The translations under genes and the position numbers were made by a program. Shown in pieces: positions 24,917 to 33,196 of a stretch of DNA of 61,171 nt. Each line of letters opens with the position of its first letter. The stretch's first letter is position 1. Under the pieces are notes generated by a model, which searched no databases, had not been told where the DNA came from, and saw only the letters and a program-made list of their open reading frames with translations. The DNA is from Chitinophagaceae bacterium (GTDB lineage Bacteria > Bacteroidota > Bacteroidia > Chitinophagales > Chitinophagaceae), in assembly GCA_947381435.1 (NCBI GenBank), contig CANCVE010000014.1, positions 1 to 61,171 of the forward strand, given 5' to 3'.

Positions 24917-27109
24917 TTAATTATTTGCCAACCCAATGGCTGCGTTTACAACCCTTAAGAACATTTCTTTTTCCTTCTTTTCCCACTCATCAAAACCTTC
25001 ACTCATTTTAGCTCCGTGCATATCCATCCTATCTACACCACCAAGCCGGGCTATATTGATGGTGATTGTTTTCTGACCACTTAATGCCTTCTCAGCACTT
25101 GCCTTGGCAGCATCTTCTGCAGCTGTATTAGAATTACTTTTAGGGGCATATTTATTGATTAGGTTATCAAGCTTGGAAGTGTCGTATTTGTAGGAAAGTG
25201 ATTTCTCACCTATTGAATCATGATCGCCAGCCAGAACCTTTTCCATGTTGCTCTTTTCAGCTAGAAAAGCTTTCTTGTCAGACTGAGACCATTTATTGAA
25301 ATTGTTATAGTTTCTTAATGACCCAAGTTTAGTTGCTTTCTCGTCAACGGACTGTTGACGTAAATCAGTATTAAAAGCCTTTTCTCCGTTTTGGATTTTT
25401 TCTGATGCTTCCAATTGAGCATTCATGAAAAAACCCGGTAATTGCCCTCCATTAATTAATGACAATGAGGATGTAAGTGCCTTTTCCCCATACGTCATAA
25501 GCGAATAAGCCGTTTCTTTTTTACCTGACTTCCAATTATCAACGATACCTTTATTTCTTGAGTATTCTAATCTGGAATCTGACAATAGTTGTTTATCAGT
25601 ATCAAAAGAAAGCTGATGGCTAGCAAGTGCAATTCTTCTTTCATACGACTCGTTTACACCGTCCAGTGCTTTCTTCAGCTCTAAATTCGTAACAGTTTCC
25701 CTATTTAGGTTGGAAAATAAATCAGGGTATTTATTGAACAATTGATTAATGTAGGAAGCTCGCAAGCTATTCTTTTCATTTAAGCTACCAATGATGGAAA
25801 CTAATGAACCCACTTCACCTTGTTCGCTTCTTAGGGTATCAGGAACACTCTTACTAATGTTCATCCAACCTAAAATTCCTGAAGCAGCTTCCATTGCCGA
25901 TGAAGCCAAAGGCATAAGAGCATTGCCTGTTTGTATCTTAAAGTTTTCCCACTGCCCTTCCAATACTTTCATTTTACCAAAGCTCGTTTGCCCAATGGTA
26001 TCCATCATGTCGGCAAACTTGCCTCCCTTGCTTGTGGCAATCTCAAAGCTCTTTGCAACCATTGCACTGGTAATAGTCCCCTTCTCCATTGCCTTACGCA
26101 ATTGCCCCACACTCATTTGGCTCTTAAACCCAAATTCTTTCCACTTCTCACTCATTGTCTGGAGTGGATTGAAGCCAGCATTCACATACTGTAACAAATC
26201 CTGCCCCATCAATCTTCCTGCACTCTGTGTTTGACTGAACGCAAGCGTTAGCGCATTGAATTTGTCAGTGTTGCCCATGCTCACATCGCCGAGCTGCTTT
26301 ACATAAGGCATTACCTTATCAACAGTAACACCGAAACTCATGAGTGTTTGACCTGCCTTGAACACTTCTGGTCCGAGTATGGTATCTTGCTGAAGCTTAT
26401 TTAGTTGGTTGGCTAATCCACGTCCTTTTGTGGCATTACCTGCCAATACTTCATAGCTTTTACTGGTAGCCCCAAAATCCATTGCAGCCTTCACGCTGCT
26501 TGTAGCAAAGCTCATGATAGCGCCTGCACTCGCAGCGGCTAGTAATGGTTTTACAGCTCCTCCCAACATACTACTCAAACCACCACTTCTTTTCCCTTCA
26601 GCTTTAGCTTGCAATTTGTCCAATTGCTTTTCTAGCACCTTTGCTTCACGAGTCAGGTTTTTAAATAGCTTACCATCATTGGTGCTATTTGCTGCGTCCC
26701 GTATCTTATCTATCTTAGCCTTTATGTCATTAATGCTACCCGATTGATATTTGGGGATTATTGGAGCCGGAGGATTAAGATTGCCAAAATGCCTATCGGC
26801 ACCCATTTGTAATGCCTTTAACCTATTTTTCAAAAATGTAGCTTCAGCCGCATTATTGGTAGCCGCTATACGGTCATTGACCTTTTTTATCTCAGCAAGA
26901 AGCCCGTTATAACTTCCTGCCAATTCCTTGTTTTTCGCAATGACAGCCCCTGTAGCTTTTTCAGCTCTTTGCATGGCCTTTTCTGTCTCTGTGCCAATTG
27001 TAGTAACCTTTTTGTTCATCTGCGCCACAGCAGTGTCGGCAGCTTTCGCCACGTTCACCAGCTTTGGCGACATCATGTCCATAAGTTTAACTACAAATTC
27101 TAGTGCCAT
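24917..27109 (-). CDS. Tail tape measure protein
   Basis: The 730-residue protein has the tape-measure architecture: a helical N-terminus rich in Ala, Lys and Glu, a hydrophobic segment (LLAAASAGAIMSFATSSVKA, ~190-210), then the conserved tape-measure block YEVLAGNATKGRGLANQL and NAGFNPLQTMSEKW, and a long helical C-terminal half. It sets tail length and is ejected first. The length predicts a tail of roughly 110 nm if 1.5 angstroms per residue holds. An intrinsic-terminator-like hairpin lies just upstream, unusual inside a tail operon. Confidence 0.93.
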   Translation of the reverse strand: MALEFVVKLMDMMSPKLVNVAKAADTAVAQMNKKVTTIGTETEKAMQRAEKATGAVIAKNKELAGSYNGLLAEIKKVNDRIAATNNAAEATFLKNRLKALQMGADRHFGNLNPPAPIIPKYQSGSINDIKAKIDKIRDAANSTNDGKLFKNLTREAKVLEKQLDKLQAKAEGKRSGGLSSMLGGAVKPLLAAASAGAIMSFATSSVKAAMDFGATSKSYEVLAGNATKGRGLANQLNKLQQDTILGPEVFKAGQTLMSFGVTVDKVMPYVKQLGDVSMGNTDKFNALTLAFSQTQSAGRLMGQDLLQYVNAGFNPLQTMSEKWKEFGFKSQMSVGQLRKAMEKGTITSAMVAKSFEIATSKGGKFADMMDTIGQTSFGKMKVLEGQWENFKIQTGNALMPLASSAMEAASGILGWMNISKSVPDTLRSEQGEVGSLVSIIGSLNEKNSLRASYINQLFNKYPDLFSNLNRETVTNLELKKALDGVNESYERRIALASHQLSFDTDKQLLSDSRLEYSRNKGIVDNWKSGKKETAYSLMTYGEKALTSSLSLINGGQLPGFFMNAQLEASEKIQNGEKAFNTDLRQQSVDEKATKLGSLRNYNNFNKWSQSDKKAFLAEKSNMEKVLAGDHDSIGEKSLSYKYDTSKLDNLINKYAPKSNSNTAAEDAAKASAEKALSGQKTITINIARLGGVDRMDMHGAKMSEGFDEWEKKEKEMFLRVVNAAIGLANN

Positions 27110-27149
27110 AATCTTTCATTTTCCCCTTTAGGGGTAGGGGTAGGTATAA

Positions 27150-27184
27150 AAAAAGCCTGTAGCTATTCACCGCTCAGGCTTTTT
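27150..27184 (-). terminator. Intrinsic-terminator-like hairpin inside the tail operon
   Basis: AAAAAGCCTG (27150-27159) pairs perfectly with CAGGCTTTTT (27175-27184), giving a T-run on the minus strand. It spans the stop codon of the small chaperone-type ORF and precedes the tape measure gene. It could attenuate tape measure expression. Confidence 0.75.
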
Positions 27185-27312
27185 AATTTTATCATATCAA
27201 CGCCTTCTACTTTTAGGATGTATAGCAGCATGTGGTATTTTCGAAATAACTGATCATCATCAAGCAGCGAAGTATCCAGTCCGGGCATGTGCCTTTGCAA
27301 CATGCTTTCCAT
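27163..27312 (-). CDS. Small tail-assembly chaperone ORF (GT-like extension)
   Basis: This minus-strand frame overlaps the end of the upstream chaperone gene in the -1 frame and lies just before the tape measure gene, the position of the G/GT pair in contractile and siphophage tails. From the ATG at 27312 it encodes 49 residues (MESMLQRHMPGLDTSLLDDD...), but coding-like sequence continues upstream (KALSEDQEEIFDPILL) to the stop of the first gene. It is either a separate small gene or the -1 extension made at an AAAG near the stop. No strong slippery heptamer is visible. Confidence 0.65.
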   Translation of the reverse strand: MESMLQRHMPGLDTSLLDDDQLFRKYHMLLYILKVEGVDMIKLKSLSGE

Positions 27313-27350
27313 CAACAATATGGGGTCGAATATTTCTTCCTGGTCTTCGC

Positions 27351-27659
27351 TTAGTGCTTTACATAGGCACTCTTCACTCCATTGACAATCTTAGTACATT
27401 CTTCAATCACACCGGGTAGATAATCGCTATCTTCTACTATTGTTTTTTCGCCACCAATCACATTATTTTCAAAGACCGTTTCGGCAAACTTCACCATGTC
27501 TCTACCAAGGTAAGTAAGAGCTAGTGAGAGAGAGCTTCTTGAAAGTTTCTTCAGGTAAGCCACTTTGTCCTCTACTTGTATTTCATGCACTGTGCCATGC
27601 TCTTCCTTCCATTTGGCTATCTGTTCTGGTGTAGCCTGACCAATCAATTGTTTTTCCAT
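27351..27659 (-). CDS. Tail assembly chaperone, G-like
   Basis: The ATG at 27659 gives 102 residues starting MEKQLIGQATPEQIAKWKEE. The protein is helical and charged and lies between the tail tube gene and tape measure, the usual position of G-type chaperones that hold the tape measure before tube assembly. The longer frame starts at TTG. Family homology is inferred from position and size. Confidence 0.72.
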   Translation of the reverse strand: MEKQLIGQATPEQIAKWKEEHGTVHEIQVEDKVAYLKKLSRSSLSLALTYLGRDMVKFAETVFENNVIGGEKTIVEDSDYLPGVIEECTKIVNGVKSAYVKH

Positions 27660-27698
27660 TTTCTGATTATAAATTACCAATAATAAACTACCTAACTA

Positions 27699-28124
27699 CT
27701 ATGCTTTCTTGATTCGCAAATAAAGAATTGGAAGTGTTACTTCTTTAAACTTATCGCCTTGCTTTAAACCCTCATCATACTCGTCAAACTCCACACCTAC
27801 CAAAGTATCGATTGATATCTTAGCTGCGTTAGAATATTCAACTACAATTGGAAAGCCGGGCAAATCAGTAATATCTGTATATCCAGCAGCTACAGCGGCA
27901 GTATTTAACGCATCAAAGTCAGCTTTCAACATAGTGATAGAACCACTGTAATCGGCATTACCGCTTTGTACGCTGAAAGGCTCATCACCCTGAGCATGTA
28001 ACAATTCCTTGTTACGCTTACGCTTATAATCAATTCCCCTTAAACCAGTCAACTTTTGACCAAAAAGAGAAACCTTAATATCGGCAAACCTGTATTCCTT
28101 ACCATTGATTGTAGGTGTAGGCAT
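27699..28124 (-). CDS. Tail tube protein
   Basis: The 141-residue protein follows the sheath gene and has the short beta-rich form of Bacteroidetes tail-tube proteins: MPTPTINGKEYRFADIKVSL, LLHAQGDEPFSVQSG and ILYLRIKKA at the end. It forms the inner tube of the contractile tail. Gap to the sheath gene is 36 bp. Confidence 0.8.
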   Translation of the reverse strand: MPTPTINGKEYRFADIKVSLFGQKLTGLRGIDYKRKRNKELLHAQGDEPFSVQSGNADYSGSITMLKADFDALNTAAVAAGYTDITDLPGFPIVVEYSNAAKISIDTLVGVEFDEYDEGLKQGDKFKEVTLPILYLRIKKA

Positions 28125-28160
28125 TTTAAGTATATTTTAAAAGTGAATTAAAAGGAGTTT

Positions 28161-29756
28161 TTACAGACCAAATCCCAATACAACCAACACATCTTTAATG
28201 TATCCTTTAGGACGTATGGTTAGGAAAACATACAGTTTCCCAGACTGAGTAAGGTTAAGGTTAGGATTGTCAATATCAGCAGCCGCATACAACCCAGCTG
28301 AAGTAGTAGTGTCTGGATTAATCAACACATTCACCCCACTTATATTGCCTCCCAGCTCTTTGTTGATGGCATCAATGATGTCTTGAGAAAGATTGGCTTC
28401 GACAGCGGCTCCCAATTGTCCGTTATCATCCACATCCACATCATCCTTTAGCGTCTTGTAGAAAGTTGCATACGCAATTCGCATAGCTTCACACAGTACT
28501 GCATTGTGGCTCCAAGTGGCATAATCACTTGTAGGATCAGTAAGACTAACATCATCATTAAAGATATAGCCCGGCGCATCTTCATTGGTTTTGTAAGTGA
28601 TGTAACCCTTATCATGCAAGGTGTCCAAATCAACTGAGTCAGTATCGGAAAGAAGGGTTGCACTATCCAAAGTAGTATTTGGATTAACACCACCAGCAAA
28701 AGCAGTTTTACTAAAAGCAATTCCAGATGTATAAACTTCCAATACAACGCCATTTAATAAAGACCCGTAACCGCTTTTAGCAGTAATCGTAACAACTCCA
28801 GCTGCATTTGTTGCGCTATATCCATGAATAGACGTTGAACCATTTATATGAGAAACTAGAGCCGCTCCAATTTTAGTAACCGTATCTTCTGTAGATGACC
28901 AATTATAGGTTGAACTAGTAAGGTTCCAACGACTGTTTAAATTGTCGGTAACATAAATATCAAAATATGCTCCAGACGAACCAACGCCAGTGATGGTCAA
29001 TGTAGCTGTGGCTTTAGTTTCAACAACACTAGTAGTTCTTATTTGTCCAAACTGCAAAACAGCATCTTGGGCAATATTTAAGCTACCACTCTTCACACGG
29101 CCTATGTTCTTTTGAACTGCTTTTGAAGCCTTCTTACCCAATGCCCTTAAAACTGAAACAGCACTATTTCCATTCTCGCTACCAATTACAATATGTACGT
29201 TTTTGTTAATGGTAGTGGTATAATCCTTTGCTTGAGTGGCATTCGTAAAGTTGTAGCCTTGTACCACAAATTCAATTGGCTTGTATTGTTGTATCGAAAT
29301 CGTAGCCTGTGCCTGCGCTTTTATTACGCATTTATGAACATCCAAATCAAAACCCCCAAAAAGAGTAGCCGAATAATTATCCGCAGGAAATTTTGCTACA
29401 CCAATACCTCTAAGCTTGTTTTGCGCAAATGTTTTGAGTGTACTTACATAATCATTATCTGGGCTGATCATGTCCTCCATTGAGGTAGTATTAACCAGGA
29501 ATAAACAATACAAAGGTGAACCCTCGGCTACTTCTCCATAAAAGCCATCGGTAATGGCTTTCAGTATCCCTGCATTGTTTGGGCTTGCCAATTCTGCTTT
29601 GGCTTGTTTCACACTCTTTAACAAGACAGGGATACCAAAACCACTCGTGTTGGCTGTTGGAATGGAAGCTATCAAACCAAATGTTCCCGCAGCGGATGCA
29701 GCTTGGATACCTAGATTACTTGAGCCGAATACAACAGCTACTTTTGGATTACTCAT
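28161..29756 (-). CDS. Tail sheath protein with inserted domain
   Basis: The 531-residue protein is the contractile sheath: MSNPKVAVVFGSSNLG, then EGSPLYCLFLVN, YVSTLKTFAQNKLRG, and the C-terminal GKLYVFLTIRPKGYIKDVLV, which matches DUF2586-type sheaths. Residues ~245-350 are a Thr/Ser-rich, beta-like insertion (TATLTITGVGSSGAYFDIY, HGYSATNAAGVVTITAKSG) that is probably a surface-exposed domain on the sheath. In Mu the equivalent is gpL. Confidence 0.85.
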   Translation of the reverse strand: MSNPKVAVVFGSSNLGIQAASAAGTFGLIASIPTANTSGFGIPVLLKSVKQAKAELASPNNAGILKAITDGFYGEVAEGSPLYCLFLVNTTSMEDMISPDNDYVSTLKTFAQNKLRGIGVAKFPADNYSATLFGGFDLDVHKCVIKAQAQATISIQQYKPIEFVVQGYNFTNATQAKDYTTTINKNVHIVIGSENGNSAVSVLRALGKKASKAVQKNIGRVKSGSLNIAQDAVLQFGQIRTTSVVETKATATLTITGVGSSGAYFDIYVTDNLNSRWNLTSSTYNWSSTEDTVTKIGAALVSHINGSTSIHGYSATNAAGVVTITAKSGYGSLLNGVVLEVYTSGIAFSKTAFAGGVNPNTTLDSATLLSDTDSVDLDTLHDKGYITYKTNEDAPGYIFNDDVSLTDPTSDYATWSHNAVLCEAMRIAYATFYKTLKDDVDVDDNGQLGAAVEANLSQDIIDAINKELGGNISGVNVLINPDTTTSAGLYAAADIDNPNLNLTQSGKLYVFLTIRPKGYIKDVLVVLGFGL

Positions 29757-29799
29757 TATAATTGAGAATTAATAATTAAAAAATGTAGTAAGCAATAGA

Positions 29800-30432
29800 T
29801 TATTCTACGACTGTACTTTCTTCCAATTCAGTTTGCTTCACCTCTAATGCAGCTTTTGCCACGTCATACAAAGCTTTTGCCTTATTGAATGCCCGTGTTG
29901 CGTTTGTTTTCACAATACCGGCAGTTCCTTCAATAGCAGCTTCTTTTTCCTTCATAATAGCCTCCGCATCATTCATGGCTTTTGTAAGGGCTTCGATTGG
30001 ATCAGGCTCCGTAGTTTCAGAAGTCTTTTCTTCAGTAGAAGTACCATTTTCGTGCGCTTCTATCTTATCTCTGGTATCAGCTATTGAATTAGTAGCTTCA
30101 TCAAGCTTAGCCTGAGCAATAGTTTTATCATCCTCAGTCTTTGCCTTATCTATTGCATCAGCGGCAGATAATTGCTTGGCATTTTCTTCAACAATTGTGT
30201 TTTGCAATACCCCCAATGCTTCATTTGCCGTATGCTCTAGTTCAACTGGTTCAATAGCTTCATCACGGCTAACTTTGAAAACAACCTTATCCTTTATTGT
30301 CTCACGGGCATGATTGGCCGCATGATGATCTGCGAAGAATGCCTGTTTATCGCTTGTGATAAAGAATGTATCAACTCCCTTGTGACTTTCAAAAAGGGGC
30401 TTGGCCACTTCAATTGCTATTTTTTTGTCCAT
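29800..30432 (-). CDS. Hypothetical helical phage protein
   Basis: The 210-residue product is acidic and rich in Ala, Glu and Lys, with coiled-coil potential over residues ~70-200 (DAIDKAKTEDDKTIAQAK, NATRAFNKAKALYDVAKA). The N-terminus has a short ordered part (VAKPLFESHKGVDTFFITSD). It lies between the tRNA and the sheath gene. I do not recognise the family; in Bacteroidetes Mu-like phages such a gene often precedes the sheath, so a head-tail joining or structural role is possible. Confidence 0.55.
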   Translation of the reverse strand: MDKKIAIEVAKPLFESHKGVDTFFITSDKQAFFADHHAANHARETIKDKVVFKVSRDEAIEPVELEHTANEALGVLQNTIVEENAKQLSAADAIDKAKTEDDKTIAQAKLDEATNSIADTRDKIEAHENGTSTEEKTSETTEPDPIEALTKAMNDAEAIMKEKEAAIEGTAGIVKTNATRAFNKAKALYDVAKAALEVKQTELEESTVVE

Positions 30433-30446
30433 GTTAAAAATTTGTG

Positions 30447-30518
30447 TTGCGAAGGATGGGTTCGAACCACCGACCTACGGGTTATGAGCCCATCGAGCTA
30501 CCGCTGCTCTACCTCGCT
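30447..30518 (-). tRNA. Initiator-type tRNA-Met (CAU) carried by the prophage
   Basis: On the minus strand a full cloverleaf can be drawn. Acceptor AGCGAGG/CTTCGCA has an unpaired A1-A72. The D stem GAGC/GCTC gives A11-U24. The anticodon stem ATGGG/CCCGT carries three consecutive G-C pairs beside loop CTCATAA (anticodon CAU). The T stem is GGTGG/CCATC with loop TTCGAAC, and discriminator A73. These are the hallmarks of bacterial initiator tRNA: mismatch at 1-72, A11-U24 and GGG:CCC in the anticodon stem. CCA is not encoded. It lies between an endolysin gene and a structural gene of the late operon. Confidence 0.88.
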
Positions 30519-30526
30519 ATTTGTTA

Positions 30527-31000
30527 TTAATTTAGTTGTATAAACCCTTTGAAACTGCTTATTGGTCTAACACGCCTAGCAACCTCATAGCCTTCACGGC
30601 TTCCATCCTCATTTGTATTGCCTTCGATAGTGTGAACCAGTGATCCTTCTACCTTTTCAACAAAACCAGTATGCCCGGTGCCTCCTCCAAATTCCATAAT
30701 AAAAATGTCACCCGGCTTAACAGCACTACTTGTTTTTGGAAGCTTCCTTAATGTGCATGAATTCCACTGAACCAATACGCCTCCTGTTCTTACCAATGGA
30801 TTCTTGACATTCAATTCCATTGAAGCCTTATTAACACACCAGTAAACAAAAGCCATACACCAAGCATATCCCTTTGCCAACCCAACACTGCGTAAATAAA
30901 CTTCTACGTCTTTACCTCCGTTGCTACCTCTTGGCACTTCTTCCACGCCATTTTGAGTAATGGCAATTCGTAAAGCTTCAGCTGCTAGTTTAGTTTCCAT
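30527..31000 (-). CDS. CHAP-domain endolysin
   Basis: The 157-residue protein has the cysteine-histidine amidohydrolase/peptidase motifs: catalytic Cys in GYAWCMAFVYW, then KPGDIFIME, catalytic His in GTGHTGFVEKVEG and IEGNTN. It cleaves peptidoglycan for lysis. No signal peptide is apparent, so it needs the neighbouring holin candidates. It overlaps the upstream gene by one base and lies 9 bp from the tRNA. Confidence 0.9.
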   Translation of the reverse strand: METKLAAEALRIAITQNGVEEVPRGSNGGKDVEVYLRSVGLAKGYAWCMAFVYWCVNKASMELNVKNPLVRTGGVLVQWNSCTLRKLPKTSSAVKPGDIFIMEFGGGTGHTGFVEKVEGSLVHTIEGNTNEDGSREGYEVARRVRPISSFKGFIQLN

Positions 31001-31275
31001 TATTTACCGAATAAGCTTTTTAATAATCCTGATACCAATTGGAAAACACTGTTTGCAGCTACCTTTTTACTTGAGCCAAGTAATTCAGACACAACAAACA
31101 AACCTGTACCTATCAACCCAACAATAGGGTATTGAGTAGAAACACCATCAGCTACTGTTTTCAGTAATCCAGAAGGCTCGAAAGCAATAGCAGTACTATC
31201 TTGAGCATACATTACCAACGGTGTAAGAATCGTGGCCAGCACAGCCAATGAGAACCATAATTTAATCTTTTTCAT
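31000..31275 (-). CDS. Small secreted/membrane protein in the lysis cassette
   Basis: The 91-residue product has a signal peptide (MKKIKLWFSLAVLATILTPLVMYAQ) and a hydrophobic segment near residues 48-66 (YPIVGLIGTGLFVVSELL). Located between the holin candidate and endolysin, it may be a spanin-like or holin-accessory protein; sequence does not decide. Confidence 0.6.
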   Translation of the reverse strand: MKKIKLWFSLAVLATILTPLVMYAQDSTAIAFEPSGLLKTVADGVSTQYPIVGLIGTGLFVVSELLGSSKKVAANSVFQLVSGLLKSLFGK

Positions 31276-31280
31276 GTTGA

Positions 31281-31469
31281 TTAACCTTTAATTTTTCGTT
31301 TAATAAAAACAACAATCTCTTTTCCTGCATAACCAGCAGCTCCAGATATTAAAGCTGTTAAAGTGGCTTGAGCTAGTGTTGATGGATAGTTTGGATTCGC
31401 ATCAAGCAGATATTTAATACATCCACCAAAGAGTCCAGATATAAAAGCCAATAGGTTATCTAATTTCAT
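31281..31469 (-). CDS. Holin candidate
   Basis: The ATG at 31469 gives 62 residues starting MKLDNLLAFISGLFGG, with two hydrophobic segments (~4-20, 32-50) and a basic tail IKRKIKG, a small-holin profile. A longer frame to 31535 begins with TTG and lacks support. It precedes the secreted protein and the endolysin. Confidence 0.6.
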   Translation of the reverse strand: MKLDNLLAFISGLFGGCIKYLLDANPNYPSTLAQATLTALISGAAGYAGKEIVVFIKRKIKG

Positions 31470-31552
31470 TACCTGTTTAGTTTTACCCTTGACTGGTATG
31501 CCATAAGGCACACCGTCAAAGGAGGTTATCAGCAAAGGATCATTAAGTAATT

Positions 31553-31966
31553 TTATTCATCAGGTCTACGCAAATAGCTTGCATACAATATGCAACTTTG
31601 TGTTCCTGAAGTAATATAGTAAGCTCTATAACTCTTGTAAGTAGTAGCGGTAAACTCTTTATGTTTCTTATTGGTCACCTGATTGGACGTAACCAAACTA
31701 TCTATTGAGTCCCACGTAAGGCCTCCAGTATTAGAAGCCTGTATGTAAACGGTTCCAGCTACTGTACCACTGATTTTTGATACTACCAAGTCGATTGCTT
31801 TCAAACGGCTACCCATACTATTGAAAGTGAGTATAGCAGTGTCTACATTAACAGTAGTATCCTTTTTAATTTCCGTATGCTTTACTGCATTGAAAACTTC
31901 TGTTTGCGCCTTGATTGCGCTGAATAATCCTGCAACCAGGATAAGGGAAAGAATAAGCTTTTTCAT
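31553..31966 (-). CDS. Exported phage protein, unknown
   Basis: The ATG at 31966 gives a textbook signal peptide (MKKLILSLILVAGLFSAIKAQ), so the longer frame to 32020 is rejected. The ~116-residue mature part is beta-rich (TVAGTVYIQASNTGGLTW, TATTYKSYRAYYIT). It is one of four Sec-exported proteins in this prophage and lies between the capsid gene and the lysis cassette. No family recognised. Confidence 0.65.
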   Translation of the reverse strand: MKKLILSLILVAGLFSAIKAQTEVFNAVKHTEIKKDTTVNVDTAILTFNSMGSRLKAIDLVVSKISGTVAGTVYIQASNTGGLTWDSIDSLVTSNQVTNKKHKEFTATTYKSYRAYYITSGTQSCILYASYLRRPDE

Positions 31967-32051
31967 TGTAATTTTTGTTAGTGTCCTTGAAATGGAGTGG
32001 CTCATTACAAGCCACCCCATTCTCCTCTAATTATTGCTGTTGCTATTGTGT

Positions 32052-33125
32052 TTATGCTACCGGTGTACCTTGAGTAATCACTACAATACCCTCAGCGTTT
32101 GCCCTTCTAACCCTACCACCGGCACGAAGCAACAAGCTATACACGTCACCATAGTATTGCGGATCGTTTGGACGTTGGAATAATTGTCTGTCACCAATTG
32201 CTCTTGTTACACTATCCTTATGCCATACAATAGAGGCAATATTGTCAGTTACTCCAAGAGCTGAACCAACTGCGTTAATTGAATCATCCGCTGCAGTAGT
32301 AACTACTGTACTACGTTGAATCACGTTGATTGAGAAAAGCTTACCTACAATACCTTTCTCAGCATCCATGTAGCGTGAGAAGTCACGATATTGTCCTTCA
32401 CTTAAAGAAGTCAATAACTGATCGTAATGATTTGAATCAAGCAAGGCATATCGTCCATCTGTAGGAACATTCGCTTTATTGAAAGCAAGGTTAGCGGCCT
32501 GTAAATCATTGTAAGTAAATGCGTAACGATTGCCTGTTTGTCCTGTTAGTGGTGCAGTAACTTTTGCAGCTGTACCACCAGTAGTTTTCAAGATTGTAAC
32601 GTTAGCACTTGAAGCCCATAAGTACAACATTTGGTCTGCAACTGCCTGACTGATAGCACTCATGTGATCACCCAAAACACTATCCATCTTATTGTAAGAC
32701 AACTCATACTGGTCTGCATTTGGAATTAAAGTAGGACTGGTTGTATACTCATCTATTACATAAGTAATATCAGTATCTGTCCTCTTGCTAACTGTAGCAG
32801 GCAAAGAGCTTCTATTTTTAACTACTTCTGGTAAACTACCCGGCTGTGGGATATGTACAATTTTACCATTAATTACATACTGGTCATCATTGAAAGCGAA
32901 AAGTAAGAATTGGTTATCCTTCCAAAAACGCATGATGATATACTTCACCCAGTTTTCAACAACTACTCCATGCAAAATACCTTCAGCAGATGTTTTCGTA
33001 AAGGATGCTAAAAAGGAAAAAGCCACAAAAAGAACTATGGGATTCACACCCAACATTGGGGATATGAATACAGCCGCCAAAGCGGTAAACAAAAGAGCCG
33101 AAATAAAACCTACTAGATTTTTCAT
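32052..33125 (-). CDS. Major capsid protein with hydrophobic N-terminus
   Basis: The 357-residue protein lies after the protease/scaffold gene and has capsid-like blocks: NPIVLFVAFSFL then HGVVVENWVKYIIMRFWKDN, YVINGKIVHIPQPG, SYNKMDSVLGDHMSAISQAV, and RFALLDSN-like GRYALLDSNHYDQLL. Unusually, residues 4-43 are two hydrophobic helices (GFISALLFTALAAVFISPML and NPIVLFVAFSFLASF), where other capsid proteins have a delta domain. It forms the icosahedral shell. The N-terminal helices could anchor procapsid assembly to the membrane, or be cleaved by the protease; both are inference. Confidence 0.82.
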   Translation of the reverse strand: MKNLVGFISALLFTALAAVFISPMLGVNPIVLFVAFSFLASFTKTSAEGILHGVVVENWVKYIIMRFWKDNQFLLFAFNDDQYVINGKIVHIPQPGSLPEVVKNRSSLPATVSKRTDTDITYVIDEYTTSPTLIPNADQYELSYNKMDSVLGDHMSAISQAVADQMLYLWASSANVTILKTTGGTAAKVTAPLTGQTGNRYAFTYNDLQAANLAFNKANVPTDGRYALLDSNHYDQLLTSLSEGQYRDFSRYMDAEKGIVGKLFSINVIQRSTVVTTAADDSINAVGSALGVTDNIASIVWHKDSVTRAIGDRQLFQRPNDPQYYGDVYSLLLRAGGRVRRANAEGIVVITQGTPVA

Positions 33126-33196
33126 TAGTATTTAATTGTAAGTGGTGAAATGATTGTCAGTTCCTTTGCCGATAACCATTTCTCACATACAAAGCC

